Origin: Ignavibacteria bacterium
GTDB lineage: Bacteria > Bacteroidota > Ignavibacteria > Ignavibacteriales > Ignavibacteriaceae
Length of the DNA stretch: 9,153 nucleotides
NCBI GenBank assembly: GCA_030648225.1
Contig: JAUSIA010000140.1
Coordinates: 1-9,153 of the forward strand
Direction: 5' to 3'
Every line of letters begins with the position of its first letter. The stretch's first letter is position 1. The position numbers were made by a program, and so were the translations under genes. Shown piece after piece: positions 1 through 6,200 of the stretch. Under the pieces are notes generated by a model. That model saw only the letters and a program-made list of their open reading frames with translations. It had not been told where the DNA came from and did not search any database.

Positions 1-1
1 G

Positions 2-385
2 CCAGATATTGATCTTGAAACTCTCGAAGTTGTGCCGAATGTTATTCTCAGCTCTTCTGCCTCAATGAGGCTGCCACTCAGGTGGATTGGAATTCTCTAT
101 GGTAAAATTAAAGCAGATCTTGCAGCCACAAGTGGTATATACACTGAGAAAGATGTAATTAAAATGATTATGGCAGGAGCTAAAGTAACGCAAATGCTTT
201 CCTGCTTATTAAAGTTTGGAATCGGACATATAGCCGATGTTATTATCAAACTAAAATACTGGATGGAAGTTAATGAATATGAATCTCTCGAACAGATGAG
301 AGGAAGTATGAGCTATATGAATGTTGATGATCCATCTAAGTTTGAGCGTGCAAATTATATGAAGGTATTGCATTCAGTTAGGTAA
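2..385 (+). CDS. Dihydroorotate dehydrogenase-like protein, C-terminal part (partial, 5' end outside window)
   Basis: The frame is open from the left edge, so this is the last 127 codons of a longer gene. The GTG at 32 is an internal valine codon, not a start. The end reads like the C-terminus of the DHOD-like branch of the PyrD family, FMN-binding TIM-barrel flavoproteins of roughly 330 residues. Recognisable pieces are the run SSASMRLPLRWIG, a TSGI segment (typical of the late barrel strands around the FMN phosphate site), a GAKVTQMLS helix, and the tail with DPSKFERANYMK. The catalytic centre lies upstream and cannot be checked. These paralogues often sit outside pyrimidine operons and their true substrate is uncertain, so I give no pyrD symbol. 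The next gene converges on it, 64 nt away. Family call is from memory of conserved tail motifs. Confidence 0.82.
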   Translation, partial: PDIDLETLEVVPNVILSSSASMRLPLRWIGILYGKIKADLAATSGIYTEKDVIKMIMAGAKVTQMLSCLLKFGIGHIADVIIKLKYWMEVNEYESLEQMRGSMSYMNVDDPSKFERANYMKVLHSVR

Positions 386-389
386 AAAA

Positions 390-412
390 GCTAAGGTTAG
401 GCTGAGGCTAAA
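390..412. repeat. Short degenerate direct repeat in the convergent gap
   Basis: Units GCTAAG, GTTAG, GCTGAG and GCTAAA follow one another directly after the stop codon of the DHOD-like gene, a period of about 6 nt with one unit short by a base. The gap (386-449) separates two convergent genes. I see no strong hairpin with a T-run, so it is not called a terminator. Confidence 0.4.
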
Positions 413-449
413 ACAAAATAAGACGAATAACTTTTGAGTTTAAATAAAA

Positions 450-1250
450 TTACAACGCCCAGCTATATAACTTTTTGTTCAACCAGTTGATTATACTTAT
501 ACCGATTCCTTGTTTATCCCCAATTTGATTTTGTTTGAATTGTGTTAAAACCTCTTCTATCCGATCAAAATCATTTTCTGTTTGATAAATAAAATATTTT
601 GCCGGCATATCATAATAATGTCCATTAGAAAAATTAGGATAAGGAATTTTTCCTGAATCAGGGAATTGAAATTCAGTTAGCTGCAGTGTTGAATGAAGTG
701 TATCAAGAAACTCATCGCACAAACCTGAATCAGATTGAGTTGTTCCACATAAGTAAACAAAAGATTTTTCCGGAAAACGCCAGAATATATTTTGATATTG
801 TTCTGTATCCGCAGTTGGTTTTCCATTAAGAGTTAATGAAGAATCGTTTACTTTCAAGTTATATTCATCAGAAAAGTCTTTATAACTAATTTGCAGATTA
901 TAATATCCATTTACTAAATCAAGCTTAATCATTGAGTGTGCAGGTCCTAAAGCCGGTAAAAGAATAGAAGGAATATAAATTCCATTGATATAAATAGTTA
1001 TTGTATTGCCATTGATTTGGAGATAATTGCTGATAGAGTAATTAAAATTAGGATATTCTTTTTCAGTGACTAAAGAAAGGAAAATTTCAGGCTCCCCAAT
1101 TTCAGTATATTCATGATGTGTTTCAATTACATCAAATAAAATTTTACTGTCTAAAGGAAGTAATTTATTATCGTCATTTTCAAAAAGATCACATTGAGGG
1201 AAAAATAATGCGATGAAGACAACCAGAAAAATTTTAAGTTGGTTTTTCAT
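450..1250 (-). CDS. Hypothetical lipoprotein, 266 aa
   Basis: I do not recognise a family. The N-terminus has a Lys pair region (MKNQLK), a hydrophobic stretch over residues 6-18 and a cysteine at 20 in FFPQC. That looks like a lipoprotein signal, although the lipobox is poor: Pro and Gln occupy the -2/-1 positions. The residues after Cys20 are acid-rich (DLFENDD). In Bacteroidota, acidic residues behind the lipid cysteine are associated with export to the cell surface, but the match to the published signals is loose. The rest is polar with many beta-prone stretches, plus Cys168 and Cys178, which could form a disulfide. The start is supported by an AGGGG run about 9 nt upstream of the ATG. 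It is transcribed away from the kinase gene and shows no functional link to it. Confidence 0.72.
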   Translation of the reverse strand: MKNQLKIFLVVFIALFFPQCDLFENDDNKLLPLDSKILFDVIETHHEYTEIGEPEIFLSLVTEKEYPNFNYSISNYLQINGNTITIYINGIYIPSILLPALGPAHSMIKLDLVNGYYNLQISYKDFSDEYNLKVNDSSLTLNGKPTADTEQYQNIFWRFPEKSFVYLCGTTQSDSGLCDEFLDTLHSTLQLTEFQFPDSGKIPYPNFSNGHYYDMPAKYFIYQTENDFDRIEEVLTQFKQNQIGDKQGIGISIINWLNKKLYSWAL

Positions 1251-1429
1251 AATTAAACCCCTTCAATATTCTTTTTAAAGCCTGAATTTAAATTAGTTAA
1301 TTTATTATAAATGACCTTTTTTTCAGTACCTATTCAAGCAAATTAACTTTTCATTTCAGTTAAAGCTGGATTTTTAATAATTTTTAATAGTCATTAAGGA
1401 ATCTCTTTTAGAATTGATTTAATTTATTT
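1251..1429. other. Divergent intergenic region
   Basis: This AT-rich gap of 179 nt must hold the promoters for the lipoprotein gene (leftward) and the kinase operon (rightward). On the minus strand a TATAAT hexamer lies at 1309-1304, about 54 nt before the lipoprotein ATG, but I find no convincing -35 at normal spacing. No clear rightward promoter, sigma-54 box or long inverted repeat is visible. Confidence 0.4.
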
Positions 1430-2875
1430 ATGCAAACAACTTATAATCTCGATTTCAGGCTGTTCGATAGTTTTCCTGATATGTGCTTTATTCTTGATAA
1501 GCAGGGAGATGTTGAGGACCTGAACATCTCTGCAAGAATTAAACTTGATATAAAGTGGAGAGGAGAGAAGAGCCACCATTTTATTGATTTGGTTGATGAT
1601 GCCTGGAAGGAATCAACTCAAAATGAAATTGAGAAATGTAAGAATGAATATAAGAGTAAGATAAGTGAATCAAAATTATCTTCCGGAAAAAATAATTTTG
1701 ATGTTGAGCTTTTAATCGCACCTTATACTTACCAACTTGATAAAGGAAGAAATGAACATTTAATTATTCTTGCAAGGGACATTACAGAAACCAGAAAAAA
1801 AGAATTAGATCTTCTGAGGTTTTATAACATTGCTGAAAAAACTGTTTTTCCTTTACAGATTACAAGTCTTGAAGGAAAGATGCTTTATGTTAATCCGGCT
1901 TATGAAGCAGCAAGCGGATATACAAGAGAAGAATTGCTGGGAAAAAATCCAAATGTATTTAGCAGCAAAAAGCATCCTAAAAATTTCTGGACAAATATGT
2001 GGGCGACAATAAAGAGCGGTAAAGTTTGGGTTGGTGAAGTAGAGAATAGGAGAAAAGATGGTTCACCGTTTTACGCGCAGCTTCTTATTTCCCCAATTCT
2101 TAACAGTAAAGGAAAGGTATTCGGATTCTTTGGCGTGCACAGAGATCTTTCCGAAAAAAAACTTATGGAAAAACAGTTAATTCATTCTCAAAAAATGGAA
2201 AGTATCGGAACCCTTGCTGCAGGCATTGCACACGAAGTGGGAAATCCTCTTGCATCAATATCTGCCATTGTTCAGGTTGTACAAAGAACAACTGAAGATT
2301 CTTTTGTTAAGGAAAAGATTGATTTGATTAAAAGCCAGGTAACACGAATTTCGAAAATTATAAGAGACCTTGTTGATTTCTCCCGCCCTTCAAATTATGA
2401 ACTGAGATTGACAGATATAAACCAGAATATTATTGAAGCAGTAAACATAACCCGCGTTGGAGCAAAAGCTAAAGATGTTAATTTTGAATTTAAGAAGGAT
2501 GAAAATATTGCACTTCTTCCTTTGGTTGCTGACCAGATTGAACAGGTTTTTATTAATATTCTACTTAATGCTGTTGATTCTTTTGCCGAACCTGTTTCAA
2601 AAGGTAAAAAAGAAAAAAAAATTACTATTGCAACCGAAGTTAAAGATGATTTTGTTAGTATTACTTTTTCCGATAACGGCAGCGGAATTAAAGATGAGCA
2701 TCTTATTAAAATTTTTGAACCCTTCTTTACTACTAAAATAGAAGGGAAAGGAACAGGTCTTGGTCTTTGGGTAAGCTATGGAATAGTAAAAAGTTTCCAG
2801 GGAGATATTACAGTAAAAAGTAAATTGGGTGAAGGAACAACTTTTGTAATTTCTTTACCGACTAATCCTAAATAG
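1430..2875 (+). CDS. Soluble PAS-PAS sensor histidine kinase (NtrB-like)
   Basis: This is a cytoplasmic two-component kinase of 481 residues with no membrane segment or signal peptide. Residues 8-120 form a weak first PAS domain (FDSFPDMCFILD). Residues 128-243 form a clear second PAS (YVNPAYEAASGYTREELLG, then NRRKDGS), ending in the usual DLSEKK linker. HisKA follows with the H-box GIAHEVGNP, phosphoacceptor His268. The ATPase domain has all its boxes: N-box Asn376/Asn380, G1 DNGSGI at 415-420, F-box FEPFF at 429-433, and G2 GKGTGLGL at 439-446. The kinase therefore looks active. What it senses is unknown; PAS domains can bind haem, flavin or small ligands, and nothing here settles that. 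The start has no Shine-Dalgarno site (TTTATTT precedes ATG). The partner regulator begins 8 nt after the stop, so the two are surely co-transcribed. Confidence 0.95.
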   Translation: MQTTYNLDFRLFDSFPDMCFILDKQGDVEDLNISARIKLDIKWRGEKSHHFIDLVDDAWKESTQNEIEKCKNEYKSKISESKLSSGKNNFDVELLIAPYTYQLDKGRNEHLIILARDITETRKKELDLLRFYNIAEKTVFPLQITSLEGKMLYVNPAYEAASGYTREELLGKNPNVFSSKKHPKNFWTNMWATIKSGKVWVGEVENRRKDGSPFYAQLLISPILNSKGKVFGFFGVHRDLSEKKLMEKQLIHSQKMESIGTLAAGIAHEVGNPLASISAIVQVVQRTTEDSFVKEKIDLIKSQVTRISKIIRDLVDFSRPSNYELRLTDINQNIIEAVNITRVGAKAKDVNFEFKKDENIALLPLVADQIEQVFINILLNAVDSFAEPVSKGKKEKKITIATEVKDDFVSITFSDNGSGIKDEHLIKIFEPFFTTKIEGKGTGLGLWVSYGIVKSFQGDITVKSKLGEGTTFVISLPTNPK

Positions 2876-2878
2876 AGG
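2874..2878 (+). promoter_or_regulatory. Ribosome binding site of the NtrC-type regulator, overlapping the kinase stop
   Basis: AGAGG lies 5 nt before the ATG at 2884 and shares bases with the TAG stop of the kinase gene. This supports the regulator start and suggests translational coupling between the two genes. Confidence 0.6.
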
Positions 2879-2883
2879 TTATT

Positions 2884-4239
2884 ATGCAGGAAAAAATTTT
2901 AGTTGTAGATGATGAAGATATTATTAGGGAGTCACTCTCCTTCATCTTAAAGAAAGAAGGTTTTCTTGTTGAAGAAGCTGCCAACGGGAAAGAAGCTTTT
3001 GATAAGATAAAAGAAAATTCATTCGATCTTGTTATAAGCGATCTTGAAATGCCCGTTATGAAAGGGCCTGAACTTCTTGAGGAAATTAAAAAGCTTGATA
3101 TTAAAACTTCAGTAATTATTGTAACTGCATTCGGCTCACTTGATACTGCAATTAAAGCTTTAAGAAGCGGAGCGAGTGATTATATTCTTAAGCCTGTCGA
3201 GTTTGATGAGCTTCTTATAAAAATAAGAAGATTGTTTGATACAAAGAATATTCTGCTTGAGAATAGGATCCTTCGCAGTGAAATCCAAAGGAAATTTGAT
3301 TTTGAAAATATCATTGGTAAAAGCCCGGCAATGAAATCTGTTTACCAGATGATAAAAACAGTTGCAGAAACAGACAGCACTGTTTTGATAACCGGCAAGA
3401 GCGGAACCGGAAAAGAGCTTGTAGCGCGGGCTCTTCATTTTCATAGTAAAAGAAAGAACAAACCTTTTATTATTGTTAACTGCGGCGCCATAACCGAAAA
3501 CCTGATTGAGAGTGAATTGTTCGGACATAAGAAAGGTGCTTTCACTGGTGCTGTTTCCGATAAGGAAGGTTACTTTAAAGCTGCTGAAGGTGGAACATTA
3601 TTCCTTGATGAAATAAGTGAATTGCCTTTGCTAATGCAGGTAAAGTTTTTAAGAGTTCTCCAGGAGAAGGAATACACTCCTGTTGGAACTACGGTTGTTT
3701 TACCGGTTAACGTAAGATTTTTAGCATCAACTAACCGCGAACTTAAAGAGGAAATTAAAGCAGAAAAATTCAGAGAAGATCTTTACTATCGTTTGAATGT
3801 TGTAGAGATTAATCTTCCCGGTCTTCAGGACAGGGTTGAAGATGTTCCTCTTCTTGCAGATCATTTCCTTAACAAGTACAGAACTGAAATGAATAAAAAT
3901 ATTAAGGGAATAGATAACCAGGCTATACGTGCTTTGATGACACATAAATGGAAAGGTGAAGTGCGTGAGCTTGAAAATGTTATTGAACGTGCAGTTATTT
4001 TTTCGGGAAGTGATTTTATTTCACTTAAAGATCTGCCGCCAAACTTTCAGCAGCAGGGGGATATTACAGGTGCTTTAACTACAGGTTCCTTTGAAGAAGC
4101 TGTCAGGAATTATGAGAAAGACCTGATTATGAAAGCACTTGAGAGTAATGAATTCAATAAAGAAAAAACAGCAGAAGCTCTGCAGGTTGGATTATCTACT
4201 CTTTACAGAAAGCTGAAAGAACTTGATATAAAATCCTAA
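2884..4239 (+). CDS. Sigma-54-dependent NtrC-family response regulator
   Basis: This 451-residue, full-length three-domain activator opens sigma-54 promoters by ATP hydrolysis. The receiver domain (1-118) has the acidic pair Asp9/Asp10, phosphoacceptor Asp53, Thr81 and Lys103. The AAA+ domain (about 142-375) has Walker A GKSGTGKE (171-178), the sigma-54 contact loop GAFTGA (218-223), Walker B GTLFLDE (237-243), arginine-finger candidates Arg297 and Arg303, and sensor II at WKGEVREL. A Fis-type helix-turn-helix closes the protein (about 411-447, KTAEALQVGLSTLYRKL). Two consensus positions differ from the usual GESGTGKE and WPGNVREL, but no catalytic residue is lost. It is 8 nt downstream of its probable partner kinase. 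Because GAFTGA is intact it should act with sigma-54; its targets are not proven, but a sigma-54-like site lies 242 nt past its end. Confidence 0.97.
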   Translation: MQEKILVVDDEDIIRESLSFILKKEGFLVEEAANGKEAFDKIKENSFDLVISDLEMPVMKGPELLEEIKKLDIKTSVIIVTAFGSLDTAIKALRSGASDYILKPVEFDELLIKIRRLFDTKNILLENRILRSEIQRKFDFENIIGKSPAMKSVYQMIKTVAETDSTVLITGKSGTGKELVARALHFHSKRKNKPFIIVNCGAITENLIESELFGHKKGAFTGAVSDKEGYFKAAEGGTLFLDEISELPLLMQVKFLRVLQEKEYTPVGTTVVLPVNVRFLASTNRELKEEIKAEKFREDLYYRLNVVEINLPGLQDRVEDVPLLADHFLNKYRTEMNKNIKGIDNQAIRALMTHKWKGEVRELENVIERAVIFSGSDFISLKDLPPNFQQQGDITGALTTGSFEEAVRNYEKDLIMKALESNEFNKEKTAEALQVGLSTLYRKLKELDIKS

Positions 4240-4251
4240 GCAAATACTTAG

Positions 4252-4326
4252 CAAGTTCAAGTGTAAGATCAAGTTCAAGAAGTTTCAAGTTTTCTCCTTG
4301 AACTTGACCTTGAACTTGAACTCAAC
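4252..4326. repeat. Period-6 repeat forming a long inverted repeat
   Basis: The left half is built of CAAGTT-like hexamers (4252-4281), the right half of CTTGAA-like hexamers (4297-4326). Positions 4254-4279 pair with 4297-4322 with only about three mismatches over 26 nt, leaving a 17-nt loop. It starts 12 nt after the stop of the NtrC-type gene. As RNA it would form a strong hairpin that could end or protect the kinase/regulator transcript. It is followed by a pyrimidine-rich stretch, not a clean T-run, so a rho-independent terminator is possible but not typical. Confidence 0.7.
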
Positions 4327-4462
4327 CTTCCCCTTCTTTCTTAAAATCAAGATTTTATATTTTCATTACTGAGAATACTTGCTGAATATAAATTTTGCAA
4401 AAGTTAATCACTTGCCTTAAATAAAAGAGAATTCCCCTCATTTGATAGTTGAAATTTTATAC

Positions 4463-4479
4463 ATCATTTCTTAAATGAT
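4463..4479. promoter_or_regulatory. Perfect 7-bp inverted repeat next to the sigma-54-like site
   Basis: ATCATTT, three spacer bases, then AAATGAT. It lies immediately upstream of the TGGCACG box at 4481. It could be an operator for a dimeric regulator or a chance AT-rich palindrome. It is too close to the candidate promoter to be a normal NtrC-type enhancer site, which usually lies some 100 nt upstream. Confidence 0.25.
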
Positions 4480-4480
4480 A

Positions 4481-4495
4481 TGGCACGCAAATGGG
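4481..4495 (+). promoter_or_regulatory. Candidate sigma-54 (-24/-12) promoter
   Basis: TGGCACG at 4481-4487 matches the -24 consensus perfectly. The spacer is the correct 4 nt, and the -12 position reads TGGG instead of TTGC. The normally conserved -12 GC is therefore GG, a real weakness. If used, transcription would begin near 4506-4508, about 30 nt before the ATG at 4537. A dedicated sigma-54 activator is encoded just upstream. Confidence 0.35.
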
Positions 4496-4536
4496 GAAAA
4501 GATAAGCGGGTGCAGTGCATCTTTGATAATAATGAA

Positions 4537-4890
4537 ATGAAAAAAATAGTTTTTTATAGTCCCGATTTTACTTTAAACCTCAGCCTGCTGATGTACCTGC
4601 AGTCTAATTACAGTATTACAACTACAACAGACATTGAGGATTTAAAAGCGATTAGTTCCAGTTTTAGCTGCGATTTAATCATATTAGATACTCCTCCTTC
4701 ATTGGATGTAGAAACTCTTTGTAAACAGCTGAAAGATTATAATTCTAAAACACCAATAATTTTATTGTATGTATTTGATAATAAATTAAAAATTCTTGAC
4801 GAGAGCATCAGGAAGTACGTTAACACGGTCTTCTACAAACCTTTCGATCTCGATAATGTAACACGACAGCTTTCTGGGCTAACAAACTGA
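4537..4890 (+). CDS. Stand-alone degenerate receiver-like protein, 117 aa
   Basis: This is a single-domain protein resembling a CheY-type receiver. The first strand starts right at MKKIVFYSP, a hydrophobic strand DLIILDTPP carries the candidate phosphoacceptor Asp51, and a late VFYKPFD gives Lys101-Pro102, the conserved lysine. Key features are weak: the acidic pair near the N-terminus is only SPD, the usual D-x-x-M-P is DTPPS, and the Thr/Ser switch position after strand 4 reads LLYVF. It may be phosphorylated poorly or act by binding only. An in-frame ATG at 4480 would add 19 polar residues (ARKWGKDKR...). I prefer 4537 because the fold begins there and the upstream ATG overlaps a sigma-54-like box; neither start has a Shine-Dalgarno site. 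The Usp gene follows after 24 nt, probably in the same transcript. Confidence 0.7.
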   Translation: MKKIVFYSPDFTLNLSLLMYLQSNYSITTTTDIEDLKAISSSFSCDLIILDTPPSLDVETLCKQLKDYNSKTPIILLYVFDNKLKILDESIRKYVNTVFYKPFDLDNVTRQLSGLTN

Positions 4891-4914
4891 TCCTTAAAAA
4901 ATAAACGAAGAGTT

Positions 4915-5409
4915 ATGAGTAATAAAAATATTCTAACCCCGGTTGATTTTTCAGTTAATTCAATCCAGGCTTTCGATTTTGCAGTTCAGTATTCGCGGCA
5001 GCATAAAACTATACTTCATTTGCTTCATGTAATTGATCCTTCGTTATTTGAACAAAGCTATCGTTTCAATAATGAATTTATGATGATGGAAAGAATGCGA
5101 AGTGCAAATGAGGAATTGAAAAAATTTGTAAATGAGATTCCTCATCCCGAATTGGAAATAATTGAAAACCTAAGAATAGGAAAACCATATAAGGAAATAT
5201 TAAATTATTCACAGCAACATAAAATTGATTTAATAATTATAGGCTCTCACGGATGGACTGCAGAATATAATTTAGTTACAGGAAGTGTTGCAGCAAAAGT
5301 AATTGAACTCTCTAAGGTTCCTGTTATTTGTTTAAAAACAGATGCTTCGATACTTAAAAATCATGATATTATTATTGATACAACTATGGCTGAAAACTGG
5401 ATTGGTTAA
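4915..5409 (+). CDS. Universal stress protein, UspA family
   Basis: This is a single Usp domain of 164 residues. The first strand ILTPVDFS carries the nucleotide-contacting Asp11, LHLLHVID follows, and the ATP-binding signature G-x2-G-x9-G-S is complete (Gly110, Gly113, Gly123-Ser124), next to the closing strand VPVICLK. By family knowledge this points to the ATP-binding UspA/FxnA-like group in the cytoplasm; the precise role of such proteins is usually unknown, often linked to energy stress or anaerobic growth. About 20 residues extend past the last strand (DASILKNHDIIID...). A GAAGAG stretch 3-8 nt upstream may serve as ribosome binding site. The gene lies 24 nt after the receiver-like gene and ends before a large inverted repeat, so the two likely form a short operon. 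Confidence 0.92.
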   Translation: MSNKNILTPVDFSVNSIQAFDFAVQYSRQHKTILHLLHVIDPSLFEQSYRFNNEFMMMERMRSANEELKKFVNEIPHPELEIIENLRIGKPYKEILNYSQQHKIDLIIIGSHGWTAEYNLVTGSVAAKVIELSKVPVICLKTDASILKNHDIIIDTTMAENWIG

Positions 5410-5469
5410 GTTATTCTTAGATATGCTACATTTTTAGAATCTGTAATTCTGAAAACATATATAATGCTA

Positions 5470-5579
5470 ACCTTACGCAATGTTTGGAATAATGGAATGT
5501 TGGAATAATGAGAGAAAATATTAAAAAATAACATTCCATCATTCCAGTACTCCAATATTCCAGGCATTTTGCGTAACCT
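5470..5579. repeat. Large imperfect inverted repeat with period-8 TGGAATRW units and TTACGCAA ends
   Basis: The ends are perfect 8-mers: TTACGCAA at 5473-5480 and its complement TTGCGTAA at 5569-5576. Inside, the left arm has three tandem octamers starting TGGAAT (5485-5508), and the right arm has four complementary ones ending in TTCCA or TCCA (5531-5562). Arms of about 41-43 nt pair with a 2-nt gap and roughly seven differences in the inner 28 nt, several being G-U wobbles in RNA. The loop is AT-rich. No protein is encoded. It may be a non-autonomous, MITE-like or palindromic intergenic element. It lies between the Usp gene and the cytochrome cluster and may also stop transcription. Confidence 0.7.
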
Positions 5580-5797
5580 CAGTATAATAGTTATTTTCCA
5601 GACACCTTTATACATTATACCTCTATAACCACCTCTTTCTCAAAACTGAAAATCCACTTTGAATTTTCTCTGATTTAAGAGATTTTAACGATTTAATAAT
5701 GCTTATTAATTCATATTTATCAACTATTTTATCGGCATAAGCTTTGAATTTGTTGTAGAAATTTTCAATACTTATTATTGAGATTGTATAAAAAATA
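5580..5797. other. Intergenic region ahead of the cytochrome cluster
   Basis: Together with 5410-5579 this makes a gap of about 400 nt without a credible gene. It is AT-rich and holds a period-9 repeat (5672-5698) and a poor sigma-54-like sequence at 5733-5747. It must contain the promoter of the cytochrome c gene, but I cannot point to a convincing one. Confidence 0.4.
5672..5698. repeat. Period-9 degenerate tandem repeat
   Basis: Three consecutive 9-mers, GATTTAAGA, GATTTTAAC and GATTTAATA, occupy the AT-rich gap before the cytochrome c gene. On the minus strand they translate as an SLK-type repeat inside an open frame that I regard as spurious. Confidence 0.5.
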
Positions 5798-5800
5798 GTG

Positions 5801-5804
5801 AGGA
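5801..5804 (+). promoter_or_regulatory. Ribosome binding site deciding the cytochrome c start
   Basis: AGGA sits 8 nt before the ATG at 5813. It follows directly on an in-frame GTG at 5798, so the GTG is better read as part of the Shine-Dalgarno region than as a start codon. Confidence 0.65.
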
Positions 5805-5812
5805 AAAAAATT

Positions 5813-6160
5813 ATGAAAAATCTTTTTGTATATCTTGCTTTTGTTTTCGCAGTTGTATTTTTATTCGGTTTCGCATATTCCTTCAACCCTGAAGGAGGTG
5901 ACGGAAAATCAATCTTTGTTGAAAAGAAATGCAATACATGTCATTCAGTTGAAGTTGCAGATATTGAGAGTAAAAAGAAAGATGCTCTCGATCTTTCAAA
6001 AACAGGTGATAAATATGATGCAGAATTTCTTGCAAAGTTTATTACTAAGAAAGAAAAAATTGATGACAAAGAGCATAAAATAGCAATGAAAGGATCTGAA
6101 GAAGAAGTAAAAACAGTTGCAGAATGGCTTGCTTCATTAAAATCTGTGGAAACGAAGTAA
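5813..6160 (+). CDS. Secreted monoheme class I cytochrome c, 115 aa
   Basis: This is a small periplasmic electron carrier. Residues 1-23 form a signal peptide or membrane anchor (MKNLF followed by a strongly hydrophobic run, with AYS as a possible cleavage site). The single haem site is CNTCH (Cys40, Cys43, His44). Met92 in IAMKG is the expected distal ligand, and the C-terminal helix (about 96-111, VKTVAEWLASLK) matches the class I fold. The mature protein would be about 92 residues, normal for the class. The middle is rich in Lys, Asp and Glu. Only 40 nt separate it from the 722-residue cytochrome bc fusion, so co-transcription is likely, and it could shuttle electrons to or from that protein. 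ATG 5813 is preferred over GTG 5798 because of the AGGA at 5801. Confidence 0.93.
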   Translation: MKNLFVYLAFVFAVVFLFGFAYSFNPEGGDGKSIFVEKKCNTCHSVEVADIESKKKDALDLSKTGDKYDAEFLAKFITKKEKIDDKEHKIAMKGSEEEVKTVAEWLASLKSVETK

Positions 6161-6200
6161 TTGAGTATTATTAATTCTTTGCATAAGCGGTTGCTGAATA

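Noticed and set aside
3160..3945. Minus-strand open frames inside the NtrC-type gene
   Set aside because: They lie wholly within a strongly conserved coding region on the other strand and have no motif or start signal of their own.
4480..4536. ATG 4480 as start of the receiver-like protein
   Set aside because: It adds 19 polar residues before the first receiver strand, has no Shine-Dalgarno site and coincides with a sigma-54-like box. Still possible, but less likely than ATG 4537.
4252..5579. CRISPR array
   Set aside because: Repeat units are 6-8 nt, directly adjacent and without unique spacers, and no cas gene is present.
5406..5615. Minus-strand open frame of 69 codons across the inverted repeat
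   Set aside because: Its middle is a direct translation of the TGGAAT-type octamer array, giving low-complexity sequence, and it has no ribosome binding site or recognisable domain. It is repeat DNA, not a gene.
5733..5747. Sigma-54-like sequence CGGCATA-N4-TTGA before the cytochrome c gene
   Set aside because: Spacing is right and GG is present, but four of eleven consensus bases differ, including the -12 C. Too weak in AT-rich DNA.
5798..5812. GTG start for the cytochrome c gene, adding five residues
   Set aside because: The AGGA at 5801-5804 is correctly spaced for ATG 5813, and MKNLF gives a normal signal peptide.
5623..5934. Minus-strand open frame of 103 codons
   Set aside because: It overlaps the signal peptide and haem motif of the cytochrome c gene, and its C-terminal half translates the period-9 repeat (SLKSLK). 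A decayed gene tail cannot be excluded but has no positive support.
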